From NCBI GenBank assembly GCA_022826515.1, contig JAJDUT010000034.1:1-52007 (forward strand): a stretch of DNA of 52,007 bases, read 5' to 3'. The notes beneath the pieces were generated by a model. It worked only from the letters and a program-made list of their open reading frames with translations, made no database searches and was not told the DNA's origin. This DNA is from Candidatus Latescibacterota bacterium (GTDB lineage Bacteria; Latescibacterota; UBA2968; UBA8231). Both the position numbers and the translations under genes were made by a program. Below are positions 8,597 through 18,497 of this stretch, piece after piece; positions within the stretch are counted from its first letter, which is position 1, and every line of letters starts with the position of its first letter.

Positions 8597-8625
8597 TTGA
8601 CAGTGCAAATTTTAGGGCCTACTAT
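8597..8625 (+). promoter_or_regulatory. Sigma-70-type promoter for gltA
   Basis: A perfect TTGACA (8597-8602) and TACTAT (8620-8625) are separated by 17 bases. The predicted transcript would start near 8632, about 80 bases before the gltA start codon. An AAGGAG ribosome-binding site (about 8698-8703) precedes ATG 8712. Confidence 0.65.
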
Positions 8626-8711
8626 CTGAATAAAAACAGCATATCTATCTCGCTTGGGGCGCGACTCTGCGCCTTCGGCGACCGAGTTACATTAATTAAG
8701 GAGAACAAGAC

Positions 8712-9995
8712 ATGGCGGAAACTGCCCGCTTGCAGGCCGACGATCAGATCGTCGAGTTGCCCGTCGTCGTCGGCAGCGAGGGCGAAAAGGCGCTCGATAT
8801 TGCCAAATTGCGCGCTGAGACTGGGTATATCGCCCTAGATCCTGGTTACGGCAATACGGGCTCTTGCCAGAGTGATATCACCTTTATCGACGGCGATGCA
8901 GGCATCCTGCGCTATCGGGGCTACGCGATCGAGGATTTAGCCGAGTACAGCCGCTTCATCGAGGTCGCCCATTTGCTGATCTGGGGCGAGTTGCCCAACG
9001 CCGCGCAACTAGACGAGTTCAGTGCGCTGCTGACCAAGCACCAGATGTTGCGCGAGGAAGTAAAGCAACACTTCAGCCTCTTTCCACCCAACTCGCCGCC
9101 GATGGCCGTGTTGTCCTCGGTGCTCAACGCCTTGAGCTGCTACTATCCCGAGTTGTTGGAGATTCAGGACGAGGAGACTTTCATCGAAGCGGCCGCGCGC
9201 ATCATGTCCAAGGTCCGCACCATTGCTGCCTATTCCTACCGCCAGCAGTTGGGCCACCACATCGAGTACCCGCACCCGAGGAAGCGGTACGCGGAGAATT
9301 TTCTGCACATGATGTTCAGCCAGCCTCACAACGAGTTTGATGCGGACCCGGCGCTGATCGACGCGCTGGATTTGATCTTCCTCCTCCACGCCGACCACGA
9401 GCAGAATTGCAGCACCTCTACGGTGCGGATGGTCGGCAGCAGCGAGGCCAATCTCTTCGCCTCAGTGGCGGCGGGCGTCTCCGCCCTGTGGGGGCCGCTG
9501 CACGGTGGGGCAAATGTGGCGGTGGTGAACATGCTAGAGACAATCCACGCCGAAAACACCTCGGTCGGCGACTACGTCGCGCAGGTCAAGGACAAAAAAG
9601 CCGGGATCCGTCTGATGGGGTTCGGGCATCGAGTGTACAAGAACTTTGACCCGCGCGCCAAGATCATCAAAAAGAGCTGTGAGAAAGTCTTGGCCAAGCT
9701 CCACATCAACGACCCTCTGCTCGATATAGCTAAAGAACTGGAGGCCGTGGCGCTGGAGGACGAGTATTTCATTCAACGCAAGCTCTATCCCAACGTGGAT
9801 TTTTACAGCGGCGTCATTCTCCGTGCGCTCGGCATTCCCAAAGAGATGTTCACCGTGATCTTCGCCATCGGCCGCATGCCGGGCTGGATCGCGCATTGGT
9901 ACGAGGAGAGCAAGGCCACCAAAATCAGCCGCCCACGCCAGATTTACACCGGCTCGGTGCAGCGGACCTATCAGCCGCTCGCCGAGCGGCCCTAA
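8712..9995 (+). CDS. gltA: Citrate synthase
   Basis: This 427-residue type II (hexameric-type length) citrate synthase condenses acetyl-CoA and oxaloacetate to citrate at the entry of the TCA cycle. All diagnostic blocks are present: SDITFIDGDAGILRYRGYAI, LLHADHEQNCSTSTVRMVGS, WGPLHGGAN (catalytic His), MGFGHRVYKNFDPRA (catalytic His/Arg region), NVDFYSGV (catalytic Asp) and the C-terminal RPRQIYTG. It is first in a run with hpf and the three transhydrogenase genes, with a gap of 44 bases to hpf. It has its own strong-looking promoter. Cytoplasmic. Confidence 0.97.
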   Translation: MAETARLQADDQIVELPVVVGSEGEKALDIAKLRAETGYIALDPGYGNTGSCQSDITFIDGDAGILRYRGYAIEDLAEYSRFIEVAHLLIWGELPNAAQLDEFSALLTKHQMLREEVKQHFSLFPPNSPPMAVLSSVLNALSCYYPELLEIQDEETFIEAAARIMSKVRTIAAYSYRQQLGHHIEYPHPRKRYAENFLHMMFSQPHNEFDADPALIDALDLIFLLHADHEQNCSTSTVRMVGSSEANLFASVAAGVSALWGPLHGGANVAVVNMLETIHAENTSVGDYVAQVKDKKAGIRLMGFGHRVYKNFDPRAKIIKKSCEKVLAKLHINDPLLDIAKELEAVALEDEYFIQRKLYPNVDFYSGVILRALGIPKEMFTVIFAIGRMPGWIAHWYEESKATKISRPRQIYTGSVQRTYQPLAERP

Positions 9996-10039
9996 GCGCG
10001 GGCCAGCGATTAAATTTTGTCAACAGAAAGGATTAAGAG

Positions 10040-10330
10040 ATGCAACCCAGAATCAGTATGCGCCACGGCAAAATCTCAGCAGAAACCAAAGCCCACATTG
10101 CCGATTCTTGTACTAAACTCGAACACTACTTCGACCGCATCGTGGATTGCGAAGTCATCCTCGACAAGGAAAAGCGCGGCGACAAAGTGGAAATTATCGT
10201 CAAGGTGCCGCAGCGCACGTTTGCGGCCACAGGGGCGGCGGACAATCTTTACAAGGCCCTCGCCGAAGCCGAGTCCAAGATCGAGAGTCAACTCAAAAAA
10301 CACCACGATAAGCTGGTGTCCCACCACTGA
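10040..10330 (+). CDS. hpf: Ribosome hibernation-promoting factor, short form (HPF/YfiA family)
   Basis: The 96-residue protein has the beta-alpha-beta-beta-beta-alpha layout of HPF/RaiA. Family landmarks include ISAETKAHIADSCTKLEHYF, CEVILDKEKRGDKVEIIVKV and ADNLYKALAEAESKIESQL. It lacks the C-terminal dimerisation domain of long HPF. Such proteins bind in the decoding centre of idle ribosomes during stationary phase or starvation. The start is ATG 10040 after AAGGATTAAGAG. The stop lies three bases before pntAA, which has no clear ribosome-binding site of its own, suggesting translational coupling. Confidence 0.88.
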   Translation: MQPRISMRHGKISAETKAHIADSCTKLEHYFDRIVDCEVILDKEKRGDKVEIIVKVPQRTFAATGAADNLYKALAEAESKIESQLKKHHDKLVSHH

Positions 10331-10333
10331 TAA

Positions 10334-11482
10334 ATGATCGTTGGTATCGCACGAGAGACCTTCGCTGGTGAGCATCGGGTTGCCTTGGTCCCGGAGGCTG
10401 TGTCCGGGTTGTCGGCCTGCAATGCGGACATCCTAATAGAGCCGGGCGCAGGTGCCGCAGCCGGCTATGCCGATGCGGCCTATGCCGAGCGCGGTGCAGA
10501 AATCGCCGCCGACCGCGACGAGGTGTTTGCCCGTGCCGAGGTGATGCTTCAGGTGCGCACGCTCGGCGCGAACCCGGAGGCTGGCCGCGACGACTTGACC
10601 CGGACCCGCTCCGGTCAAGTCCTCGTCGGGGCCTCGGACCCACTGACCGCTGGTCCAGAGCTAGTTGCGCTGGCCGATGTCGGCGCGACTTTGTTTGCCA
10701 TGGAACTGATGCCGCGTATTACCCGCGCCCAGAGCATGGATGTGCTCTCGTCCATGGCCACGATCGCCGGCTACAAAGCGGTGCTCTTGGCCGCTGCGGC
10801 TCTGCCGCGCATGTTCCCGCTTTTGATGACAGCCGCTGGCACATTGACGCCGTCCCGGGTGCTGGTCATCGGCGCTGGGGTCGCCGGTCTCCAGGCCATT
10901 GCCACGGCCCGTCGCCTAGGAGCGGTCATCCAGGCGTACGACGTGCGGCCAGCGGTCAAAGAACAGGTCGAAAGCCTTGGGGCCGAGTTCGTGGAATTGG
11001 ACATTGACGCGGGCGACTCCGAGGACGCCGACGGGTACGCGCGGGCGCAAGACGAGGTATTCTATCGCCGCCAGCGCGAGGAGCTGGCCAAGGTCGCTGG
11101 CCAGAGCGACGTGATTATCACCACGGCCGCCATACCGGGGCAACCAGCTCCTTTGTTGATTACGGCTGAGGCCGTGCAGAGCATGGGGCCGGGGTCGGTC
11201 ATCGTCGATTTGGCCTCTGAGCGCGGCGGCAACTGCGAGTTGACGCGCCCTGGGGAGACGATCGTGGAGGATGGAGTGCAGATCATGGGGCCGCTCAATC
11301 TGCCAGCGACTGTGCCGCACCACGCCAGCCAAATGTACTCGCACAATATCGCGACCTTCTTCCGCCACTTGGCGGGCGAGGGAGCGTTGCAATTCGACAT
11401 GGAGGACGAAATCACGCGCGAAACCTTGGTGTTGCGCGACGGTGAAATCGTCCATCCGCGCATTCGCAAAGGAATTTCATAG
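10334..11482 (+). CDS. pntAA: NAD(P) transhydrogenase subunit alpha, part 1 (NAD-binding)
   Basis: The 382-residue soluble NAD(H)-binding dI subunit of proton-translocating transhydrogenase is in the split, Rhodospirillum-like three-gene form. It has the alanine dehydrogenase/PNT N-terminal domain (GIARETFAGEHRVALVPEAV) and the NAD-binding domain (VLVIGAGVAGLQAIATARRLGA, QAYDVRPAVKEQVESLGAEF), then VIVDLASERGGNCELTRPGE and the C-terminal stretch before the hydrophobic part that is separate here. The stop codon shares one base with the GTG of pntAB. The complex uses the proton gradient to drive hydride transfer from NADH to NADP+. Confidence 0.95.
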   Translation: MIVGIARETFAGEHRVALVPEAVSGLSACNADILIEPGAGAAAGYADAAYAERGAEIAADRDEVFARAEVMLQVRTLGANPEAGRDDLTRTRSGQVLVGASDPLTAGPELVALADVGATLFAMELMPRITRAQSMDVLSSMATIAGYKAVLLAAAALPRMFPLLMTAAGTLTPSRVLVIGAGVAGLQAIATARRLGAVIQAYDVRPAVKEQVESLGAEFVELDIDAGDSEDADGYARAQDEVFYRRQREELAKVAGQSDVIITTAAIPGQPAPLLITAEAVQSMGPGSVIVDLASERGGNCELTRPGETIVEDGVQIMGPLNLPATVPHHASQMYSHNIATFFRHLAGEGALQFDMEDEITRETLVLRDGEIVHPRIRKGIS

Positions 11483-11763
11483 TGGATGTCCTAGTAGCCG
11501 CGCTGACGGTGTTTGCACTAGCCGTCTTCGTCGGCTTTGAAATCATCACCAAGATTCCGCCGACCCTGCACACGCCGCTGATGTCCGGGTCCAACGCCAT
11601 CTCCGGCATCACCCTGATCGGCGCGTTGCTCTCGGCGGGTTCTGAGCACTCGGCCTTGGCGACCTATTTGGGATTGGCGGCCGTTATCTTTGCCACCATC
11701 AACGTGGTGGGTGGGTTCATGGTGACGCACCGCATGTTGGGGATGTTTAGGAGGCGGGACTAG
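11482..11763 (+). CDS. pntAB: NAD(P) transhydrogenase subunit alpha, part 2 (membrane)
   Basis: The 93-residue membrane protein begins with GTG overlapping the pntAA stop by one base. It shows three hydrophobic helices (LTVFALAVFVGFEII, ISGITLIGALLSAG, LGLAAVIFATINVVGGFMV) and the family string IPPTLHTPLMSGSNAISGI. It corresponds to the small dII segment that is fused to the NAD domain in E. coli PntA. It is followed by pntB after three bases. Confidence 0.95.
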   Translation: MDVLVAALTVFALAVFVGFEIITKIPPTLHTPLMSGSNAISGITLIGALLSAGSEHSALATYLGLAAVIFATINVVGGFMVTHRMLGMFRRRD

Positions 11764-11766
11764 CGC

Positions 11767-13140
11767 ATGAGCGCGACCCTGATCAACTTCGCCTACCTGG
11801 TCGCCTCGGTCCTCTTCATTCTCGGCCTCAAGGGACTGACGCATCCACGCACGGCTGTGCGCGGCAACTTGCTGGGGGCCTTGGGGATGCTGCTGGCCGT
11901 CGTCGTCACCCTGCTGGATCAGCGGATTCTGTCCGGCGAATACATTTTGCTGGGTGCCGTAGTAGGCGCGCTGATTGGTATGATCCTCGCGGTAAAAATT
12001 CCCCTGACCTCCATGCCCGAGCTGGTGGCGGTCTTTAACGGCTTGGGCGGCGGTGCCTCTGCGTTGGTGGCCGGTGCGGCGCTGATTGAGGCGCAGGCTC
12101 CTTCCTACCAATTCACGGCTGCCACGGCCGCCTCTGGGATCATCGGCGCGGTGACTTTCTGGGGTAGTATCGTGGCCTTTCTCAAGCTGATGGAAGTGCT
12201 CAAGGGCTTGGTCCGGTTTCCCGGCCAGCAGTTTTTCAACGGGGTGTTGGTCCTCGTCAGCGCGGGCTTGGGTGCTTGGTTGGTGCTGGGTGAGCCGGAC
12301 GCCTTCTGGGCCATGGTCGGCGTGGCCTCGCTGTTGGGCCTGTTGCTCGTATTGCCCATAGGCGGAGCCGATATGCCGGTGGTGATTGCCTTGCTCAATT
12401 CGTGCTCGGGGCTGGCGGCAGCGGCTACCGGCTTTGTGCTCGACAACAATGTGCTGATTATCGCCGGGTCGCTGGTGGGAGCCTCGGGGCTGATTTTGAC
12501 GCAAATCATGTGCCGGGCCATGAACCGCTCGCTGGGCAATGTGTTCTTCGGCGGTGTCGGTGCCGAGGTTGCAAGCGGAACCAGTGACGACGAGGTCTAT
12601 GCCGGCAAGATCAAGTCAACCTCGGCCGAGGAAGTCGCGCTGCTGTTTGACACGGCCCGGCGCGTGGTGGTAGTCCCCGGCTACGGCATGGCCGTGGCTC
12701 AAGCGCAACACGCCGTGCGGGATTTGGCCAATTTGCTCGAAGAGCGCGGCGTCGCGGTCGAATACGCCATCCATCCGGTGGCAGGCCGGATGCCGGGCCA
12801 CATGAACGTGTTGTTGGCCGAGGCCGAGGTGCCCTACGACAAGTTAGTGGAGATGGATCGGATCAATCCGACCTTCCAGCAGACCGATGTGGCGTTGATT
12901 ATCGGTGCCAACGACGTGGTCAACCCCCTTGCCCGCGACGCAGATTCTGGGCCGATTGCCGGGATGCCGATTCTCGATGTGGATCATGCGCGCACGGTGG
13001 TGGTGATTAAGCGGAGCCTGAGCCCGGGGTTTGCCGGGCTGCCCAATCCGCTTTTTGCCGCGGAAAATGCACTGATGTTTTTCGGCAGCGCCAAAGAGGC
13101 GGTGTTGGATTTGGTAGCCGCGGTAAAAGAGAGTGGATAG
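11767..13140 (+). CDS. pntB: NAD(P) transhydrogenase subunit beta
   Basis: The 457-residue inner-membrane subunit has about nine hydrophobic helices in residues 1-260, with conserved PELVAVFNGLGGGAS and PVVIALLNSCSGLAAAATGF. The C-terminal NADP(H)-binding dIII domain (residues ~285-457) contains VVVPGYGMAVAQAQHAV, HPVAGRMPGHMNVLLAEA, ALIIGANDVVNPLA and the family-typical end. Together with the two alpha subunits it forms the proton-pumping enzyme that makes NADPH. The stop lies five bases from the stop of the convergent Lrp-like gene, with no obvious terminator between them. Confidence 0.96.
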   Translation: MSATLINFAYLVASVLFILGLKGLTHPRTAVRGNLLGALGMLLAVVVTLLDQRILSGEYILLGAVVGALIGMILAVKIPLTSMPELVAVFNGLGGGASALVAGAALIEAQAPSYQFTAATAASGIIGAVTFWGSIVAFLKLMEVLKGLVRFPGQQFFNGVLVLVSAGLGAWLVLGEPDAFWAMVGVASLLGLLLVLPIGGADMPVVIALLNSCSGLAAAATGFVLDNNVLIIAGSLVGASGLILTQIMCRAMNRSLGNVFFGGVGAEVASGTSDDEVYAGKIKSTSAEEVALLFDTARRVVVVPGYGMAVAQAQHAVRDLANLLEERGVAVEYAIHPVAGRMPGHMNVLLAEAEVPYDKLVEMDRINPTFQQTDVALIIGANDVVNPLARDADSGPIAGMPILDVDHARTVVVIKRSLSPGFAGLPNPLFAAENALMFFGSAKEAVLDLVAAVKESG

Positions 13141-13145
13141 GGCCT

Positions 13146-13721
13146 TTACTCGACGAAAACGGCGTCGTCGGGCCAAGATTCCACGATGAAACCCGCCTGC
13201 GTATTTACCATGGGCAAATAGTTGTGCAGCCGCCTGATGGGGTCCAACAGGCGGATGGTTTGCATCTCTTGGATCGAGTCCTCGCCGTGATTTTTCTGCA
13301 GCGAGGGGATGATCTTGCCTTGGACACTTTCGGCCACATCGCTGTCGGACTCGCCTTCGACGATCATCACCAGCGCGGTGTGGCCATCTACTTCGGCGAT
13401 ATAGCTGTCGCGGATTAGCTCGCTGAATACGTTGGCGACATTGGGTTCGGAGCGGATTTCCTGCACGACTTGACTACGGGTGATGCCCAATTTGAACTTG
13501 ATGGTGAGCATGTGCTGGGTCGAGAAGCGGCCCGTGCCTTGAGCCTGCATATCGACCGCGGCGTAGTAGGAGAGGATGCCTTCCTGTTCGAGGCGGACGC
13601 GCTTGCGGCTGACGGTGCGCACCGGCACGCCGGTCAAGGTGCTGATGCGGTTGTCCGAGCAGCGGGGGTTGCGGATGAGGGTGCGGACTATTTGCCGCTC
13701 TTGTTCGTCAAAACGTCTCAT
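13146..13721 (-). CDS. Lrp/AsnC-type transcriptional regulator
   Basis: The 191-residue protein has an N-terminal winged helix-turn-helix typical of Lrp/AsnC proteins (DEQERQIVRTLIRNPRCSDNRISTLTGV, then VPVRTVSRKRVRLEQEGIL, about residues 5-50) and a longer C-terminal domain that may serve effector binding and oligomerisation. It is ~35 residues longer than classical Lrp. The gene is divergent from gltB, sharing a 175-base control region. In E. coli, Lrp controls gltBD in response to leucine, so control of the neighbouring glutamate synthase genes is a reasonable inference from position. The effector cannot be predicted. Confidence 0.8.
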   Translation of the reverse strand: MRRFDEQERQIVRTLIRNPRCSDNRISTLTGVPVRTVSRKRVRLEQEGILSYYAAVDMQAQGTGRFSTQHMLTIKFKLGITRSQVVQEIRSEPNVANVFSELIRDSYIAEVDGHTALVMIVEGESDSDVAESVQGKIIPSLQKNHGEDSIQEMQTIRLLDPIRRLHNYLPMVNTQAGFIVESWPDDAVFVE

Positions 13722-13750
13722 GGCCTGAATTGTCCATTAAAAAGTGAAAG

Positions 13751-13819
13751 TTGGCGCAATTTAGGCCATACACGGTAGTGCTGTCAAGGGATGTTTCAAG
13801 AAAGTTGTGTAAATTGGCG
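13751..13819. promoter_or_regulatory. Paired TTGGCG sites in lrp-like/gltB control region
   Basis: TTGGCG occurs at 13751-13756 (in GTTGGCGCAATTTAGG) and at 13814-13819 (in AAATTGGCGTAAGG), both with AT-rich flanks. They are 63 bases apart, about six helical turns, upstream of the gltB -35 box. The spacing fits looping or wrapping by an Lrp-type octamer. This is a hypothesis from position and phasing only. Confidence 0.35.
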
Positions 13820-13828
13820 TAAGGGCGT

Positions 13829-13856
13829 TTGACAACATAGCCGTAGTTCATATATT
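13829..13856 (+). promoter_or_regulatory. Sigma-70-type promoter for gltB
   Basis: TTGACA (13829-13834) and TATATT (13851-13856) are separated by 16 bases, giving a predicted start near 13863 and a short leader of about 35 bases before ATG 13897. A GCAAGGG motif lies upstream of the start codon as ribosome-binding site. Confidence 0.65.
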
Positions 13857-13896
13857 AAGCCTTCTTTTTTAGAAGATCGAGCAAGGGAAAATTAAA

Positions 13897-16800
13897 ATGA
13901 CCCGGATTCCCGGATACCCGCAAAAGCAGGGCCTGTACGACCCCGCTCGCGAAAGCGACGCCTGCGGGATTGGCTTTGTCGTAAACATCAAGGGCCACAA
14001 GTCGCACAAGGTGGTGCGCCAAGCCTTAGAGGTCTTGGAGCATCTCAAGCACCGAGGTGCCTGCGGTTGCGAGGCCAACACGGGCGATGGTGCCGGTATG
14101 TTGGTGCAGTTGCCCCACAAGTTCTTTAGCGCCATCTGCGACTTTGAGTTGCCCGCGCCGGGCGAGTACGGAGTGGGCATGTTGTTTTTGCCGCCCGATC
14201 CCGCTCAGCGCCAAGTCTGCGAGGAGCACTTTGCCCGCATCGTCGAGGAAGAGGGCCAGCGCCTGCTTGGCTGGCGGGATGTGCCTACTTGCAACGCGGC
14301 CTTGGGCCACACAGCCAAGCTGCGCGAGCCGTTTCAGCGTCAGGTCTTCATCGGCCGCGGCGAGGTGCAAGGCGACGATGCGCTGGCCTTTGAGCGCAAG
14401 CTCTACGTCATCTGCAAGCGCGCTGAAAACGAGATTCGCTACAGCGGCGAAGTCGCCGATGGGGACTTTTTCTATCCGGCCAGCCTCTCCTCCCGCACAA
14501 TCGTCTATAAGGGCATGCTGATCTCCGACCAAGTCGTGGATTACTTTTCCGACTTGAGCGACGAGCGCTTTGAGGCGGCCATCGCATTGGTGCATTCGCG
14601 CTTTAGCACCAACACCTTCCCGAGCTGGGAGCGGGCGCATCCCTACCGCTACATCATCCACAACGGCGAGATAAACACTGTGCGCGGCAACGGCAACTGG
14701 ATGCGCGCGCGCGAGGGCATGCTGGCGTCCGAGTACTTTGGCGATGACATCGACAAGCTCTTCCCGATCATCCACGAAGACGGCTCTGATTCGGCCAAAT
14801 TCGACAATGCGCTCGAACTGCTGACCTTGGGGGGGCGCTCGTTGGCGCATGGGGTGATGATGATGATTCCCGAGCCGTGGGAAAACCACGAAACCATGAG
14901 CGCGGAGAAGCGAGCCTTTTACGAGTACCATAGCTGTCTGATGGAGCCATGGGATGGGCCGGCTTCGGTGGCTTTTACCGACGGTGTCGTCGTCGGCGGC
15001 ATGCTCGACCGCAACGGCTTTCGGCCCTCGCGCTACTACATTGCCAAAGACGATACCTTGGTGCTCTCCTCGGAAACGGGCGTGCTGGGTATTCCGCCGG
15101 AAGACGTGGTCTTCAAAGGCCGGCTGCAGCCGGGCCGAATGCTCTTGATCGATACGGAGGAGGGCCGGATCATCAGCGACGAGGAGATCAAGCACCAGAT
15201 CGCCACGGAGCATCCCTATCGGGCGTGGCTCAACGAGAACCTAGTTGCGCTCGAAGACCTGCCCGAGGTTGAGGGCGCGCCCCTGTTGGACAGCCACGAG
15301 GAAGTGCTCCACTGGCAGCAGGCTTTTGGCTATACGTTTGAGGACCTGCGCGTCTTCCTCAAACCGATGGTCCAGGTGCTCAAGGACCCGGTCGGCTCTA
15401 TGGGCAATGACGCGGCGTTGGCGGCGCTGTCGGAGCGGCCGCAGCTTCTCTACAACTACTTCAAGCAGCACTTCGCCCAGGTTACCAATCCCCCGCTCGA
15501 TCCGTTGCGCGAGGAATTGATTACCTCGGCCGAGACCAAGATCGGCCCCGAGCGCAATTTGCTGGAGCCCGAGCCGGCGAGCTGTCGCCAGATCACCTTG
15601 CAGCGGCCCATTCTCAAAAACGACGAGCTGGAAAAGCTGCGGCAGGTCGACCTTTTTGGCCACAGAGCGGAGACGATTCCGATCCTGTTCAAGCGCGCGG
15701 ATGGCGAGGCCGGACTTGCCAAGGCCATGGACGCGCTGTGTGCTAGAGTTGATGCGGCCATCGCCGAAGGGTGCAACCTGATTATCCTCTCGGACCGGGA
15801 AGCAGATGCCGACAACGTGCCGATCCCGGCGCTGTTGGCCGTGTCCGGGGTGCATCACCACTTGGTGCGGCTGGAGACCCGCACTCGCGTCGGCTTGGCG
15901 CTCGAGTCGGGCGAGCCGCGCGAGGTGCATCACTTCTGCCTGCTGTTGGGCTACGGCGCTCAGGCGATCAACCCCTACATGGCGTTTGAGAGCCTCAACG
16001 ACATGATCCGCGAAAACATGCTCGAAGGCTATACCTACGCGGAGGCCGAGGAGCGCTACATCTACGCGGCGATCAAGGGGACGGTCAAGGTGATGGCCAA
16101 GATGGGCATTTCGACGATCAAGTCGTATCGGGGCGCGCAGATTTTCGAGACCGTGGGGCTGAACCAAGAGGTGGTAGATCAGTACTTCACTTGGACCACG
16201 ACCCAAGTGAAGGGCATGGGCATTGAGGACATTGCCCGCGAGGCGCTAGTGCGCCACGAGGCGGCCTTCCCCCAGATCCCGACCAACGGACGCACCCTCG
16301 ACGTGGGTGGGCACTACCAATGGCGCAAGGGCGGCGAGCATCACCTGTTCAACCCCAAGACGATCCACCTGCTGCAGCGGGCGTCGCGCGCCAACGATTA
16401 CGAAGTGTACAAGCAGTACGCCGAGTTGATCAACGACCAGTCCGAGCGCTTGGCGACTTTGCGGAGCTTGTTGGAATTCAAGGGTGGCGTAGAGCCAGTG
16501 CCCATTGAGGAGGTCGAGCCGGTCGAGGAGATCACCCGGCGCTTCAAGAGCGGGGCGATGTCCTACGGCTCGATCAGCAAGGAGGCGCACGAGGATTTGG
16601 CCATCGCCATGAATCGCCTCGGCGGCAAGAGCAATACTGGCGAAGGCGGCGAAGACCCGGCCCGCTACGTGGTTGAGCCCAACGGCGATTCCAAAAACAG
16701 CGCCATCAAGCAGGTGGCCTCCGGGCGCTTTGGCGTGACGAGTCACTACCTGACTCAGGCCAAAGAGCTGCAAATCAAGATGGCCCAAGGTGCCAAGCCG

Positions 16801-18483
16801 GGCGAGGGCGGCGAGTTGCCCGGCCCCAAGGTCTATCCCTGGATCGCCAAGGTGCGCCACTCGACCCCAGGCGTCGAACTGATCTCGCCGCCGCCGCACC
16901 ACGACATCTACTCGATTGAGGACTTGGCGCAGCTAATCCACGATCTCAAAAATTCAAATATCGATGCGCGGATCAACGTCAAGCTGGTCTCCGAGTTCGG
17001 GGTCGGCACTGTCGCCGCGGGGGTGGCCAAGGGCCACGCGGATGTGGTGCTGATTTCGGGCCACGACGGCGGCACCGGCGCTTCGCCGCAGACCTCGATT
17101 AAGCATGCTGGCCTGCCCTGGGAATTAGGGCTGGCCGAGACGCATCAGACGCTGGTGCTCAACGACCTGCGCAGCCGCATTGTCGTCGAGACCGACGGCC
17201 AGCTCAAGACCGGGCGCGACGTGGTCGTCGCCGCGTTGCTGGGTGCCGAGGAATTCGGTTTCGCGACCACGGCGCTGGTGGCGATGGGCTGCATTATGAT
17301 GCGGGTCTGTCATCTCGACACCTGTCCGGTGGGCGTGGCGACCCAAAACCCGGAACTGCGCGACAAATTCACCGGCAGCCCCGATCACGTGGTCAACTTT
17401 CTGCGCTTTGTCGCCGAAGACATGCGCGAGATCATGGCTGCGCTCGGTTTCCGCACGGTCAATGAGATGATCGGCCGCACCGATCGGCTCGAGCCCAAGA
17501 AGGCCATTGCGTTGTGGAAGACGGTCGGCATTGATCTGACGCCGATCTTGCACCAGCCCGAGGTCGCCCCCGAAGTTGGGCGCTACTGCCAGATCCCGCA
17601 GGATCACGGGCTAGACGAGGCGCTCGACAACACCACCTTGCTGGAGCTGTGCAAACCGGCCCTTGAAAGCGGAGAGCCGGTCGAGGAGGCGTTGCCAATC
17701 GAGAATACCAACCGAGTCGTAGGCACGATCCTCGGCAGCGAAGTGACGCGGCGCTACGGCCCCGAGGGCCTGCCCGAGGACACTATTCGCCTCAAATTTA
17801 CAGGTGCCGCTGGCCAGAGCTTTGCCGCCTTTACTCCTAAGGGCCTGACCATGGAAGTCGAAGGCGACGCCAACGACTACTTCGGCAAAGGGCTTTCGGG
17901 TGCCAAGCTGGCGCTCTATCCGCCCAAAGGCTCTACCTTCGTGCCGTGGGAGAACATCATTTGCGGCAACGTCGCCTTCTATGGCGCTACCTCCGGCGAA
18001 GCCTATATCCACGGTATTGCTGGCGAGCGCTTCTGCGTGCGCAACAGCGGGGTCCACGCCGTAGTAGAGGGCGTCGGCGACCACGGCTGCGAGTACATGA
18101 CCGGCGGGCGGGTCGTGGTGCTGGGCCGCACAGGCCGCAATTTCGGCGCTGGGATGTCGGGCGGCATTGCCTACGTGCTCGACGAAGAGGACGACTTTGC
18201 GATCCGCTTCAACGACGAGATGGCCGATATGGGGCCGGTAGAGGACGCCGAGGACATCGCCGAACTGAGGACCATGGTCGAGCGCCACGTGCAGCATACC
18301 AACAGCGCACTTGGCCAGCGGGTCTTGGACCAATGGGACGCGGTGCTGCCCCGGTTCGTCAAGGTCATGCCGCGCGATTACCGCAAAATGCTCAACGCCT
18401 TCAAGCGCGTTGAGGAACGCGGCCTGACCGGCGACGAGGCCGCGCTGGTCGCCTTCCGCGAGGCCATGGCCGAAGCGTCCTAA
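13897..18483 (+). CDS. gltB: Glutamate synthase large (alpha) subunit
   Basis: At 1528 residues it has the normal length for NADPH-GOGAT alpha. The class II glutaminase domain follows a short propeptide, with Cys23 (ESDACGIGF) as the expected mature N-terminal nucleophile. It continues with a central domain, then the FMN/2-oxoglutarate synthase barrel ([49 protein letters not shown]) and the [3Fe-4S] cysteine pattern in [18 protein letters not shown]. The C-terminal GXGXG beta-helix domain includes [25 protein letters not shown]. It makes two glutamates from glutamine and 2-oxoglutarate together with GltD. gltD follows after 14 bases. Confidence 0.98.
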   Translation: MTRIPGYPQKQGLYDPARESDACGIGFVVNIKGHKSHKVVRQALEVLEHLKHRGACGCEANTGDGAGMLVQLPHKFFSAICDFELPAPGEYGVGMLFLPPDPAQRQVCEEHFARIVEEEGQRLLGWRDVPTCNAALGHTAKLREPFQRQVFIGRGEVQGDDALAFERKLYVICKRAENEIRYSGEVADGDFFYPASLSSRTIVYKGMLISDQVVDYFSDLSDERFEAAIALVHSRFSTNTFPSWERAHPYRYIIHNGEINTVRGNGNWMRAREGMLASEYFGDDIDKLFPIIHEDGSDSAKFDNALELLTLGGRSLAHGVMMMIPEPWENHETMSAEKRAFYEYHSCLMEPWDGPASVAFTDGVVVGGMLDRNGFRPSRYYIAKDDTLVLSSETGVLGIPPEDVVFKGRLQPGRMLLIDTEEGRIISDEEIKHQIATEHPYRAWLNENLVALEDLPEVEGAPLLDSHEEVLHWQQAFGYTFEDLRVFLKPMVQVLKDPVGSMGNDAALAALSERPQLLYNYFKQHFAQVTNPPLDPLREELITSAETKIGPERNLLEPEPASCRQITLQRPILKNDELEKLRQVDLFGHRAETIPILFKRADGEAGLAKAMDALCARVDAAIAEGCNLIILSDREADADNVPIPALLAVSGVHHHLVRLETRTRVGLALESGEPREVHHFCLLLGYGAQAINPYMAFESLNDMIRENMLEGYTYAEAEERYIYAAIKGTVKVMAKMGISTIKSYRGAQIFETVGLNQEVVDQYFTWTTTQVKGMGIEDIAREALVRHEAAFPQIPTNGRTLDVGGHYQWRKGGEHHLFNPKTIHLLQRASRANDYEVYKQYAELINDQSERLATLRSLLEFKGGVEPVPIEEVEPVEEITRRFKSGAMSYGSISKEAHEDLAIAMNRLGGKSNTGEGGEDPARYVVEPNGDSKNSAIKQVASGRFGVTSHYLTQAKELQIKMAQGAKPGEGGELPGPKVYPWIAKVRHSTPGVELISPPPHHDIYSIEDLAQLIHDLKNSNIDARINVKLVSEFGVGTVAAGVAKGHADVVLISGHDGGTGASPQTSIKHAGLPWELGLAETHQTLVLNDLRSRIVVETDGQLKTGRDVVVAALLGAEEFGFATTALVAMGCIMMRVCHLDTCPVGVATQNPELRDKFTGSPDHVVNFLRFVAEDMREIMAALGFRTVNEMIGRTDRLEPKKAIALWKTVGIDLTPILHQPEVAPEVGRYCQIPQDHGLDEALDNTTLLELCKPALESGEPVEEALPIENTNRVVGTILGSEVTRRYGPEGLPEDTIRLKFTGAAGQSFAAFTPKGLTMEVEGDANDYFGKGLSGAKLALYPPKGSTFVPWENIICGNVAFYGATSGEAYIHGIAGERFCVRNSGVHAVVEGVGDHGCEYMTGGRVVVLGRTGRNFGAGMSGGIAYVLDEEDDFAIRFNDEMADMGPVEDAEDIAELRTMVERHVQHTNSALGQRVLDQWDAVLPRFVKVMPRDYRKMLNAFKRVEERGLTGDEAALVAFREAMAEAS

Positions 18484-18497
18484 ATAGGAAAAAATCA

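Noticed and set aside
11518..12504. 328-residue minus-strand frame opposite pntAB/pntB
   Set aside because: Composition is Gln/His/Arg-rich without hydrophobic core; the plus strand codes unmistakable transhydrogenase subunits.
14026..16206. Long minus-strand open frames opposite gltB (395 and 321 residues)
   Set aside because: They are frames opposite a highly conserved gene in GC-rich DNA, have Arg/His/Gln-rich translations, and match no family.
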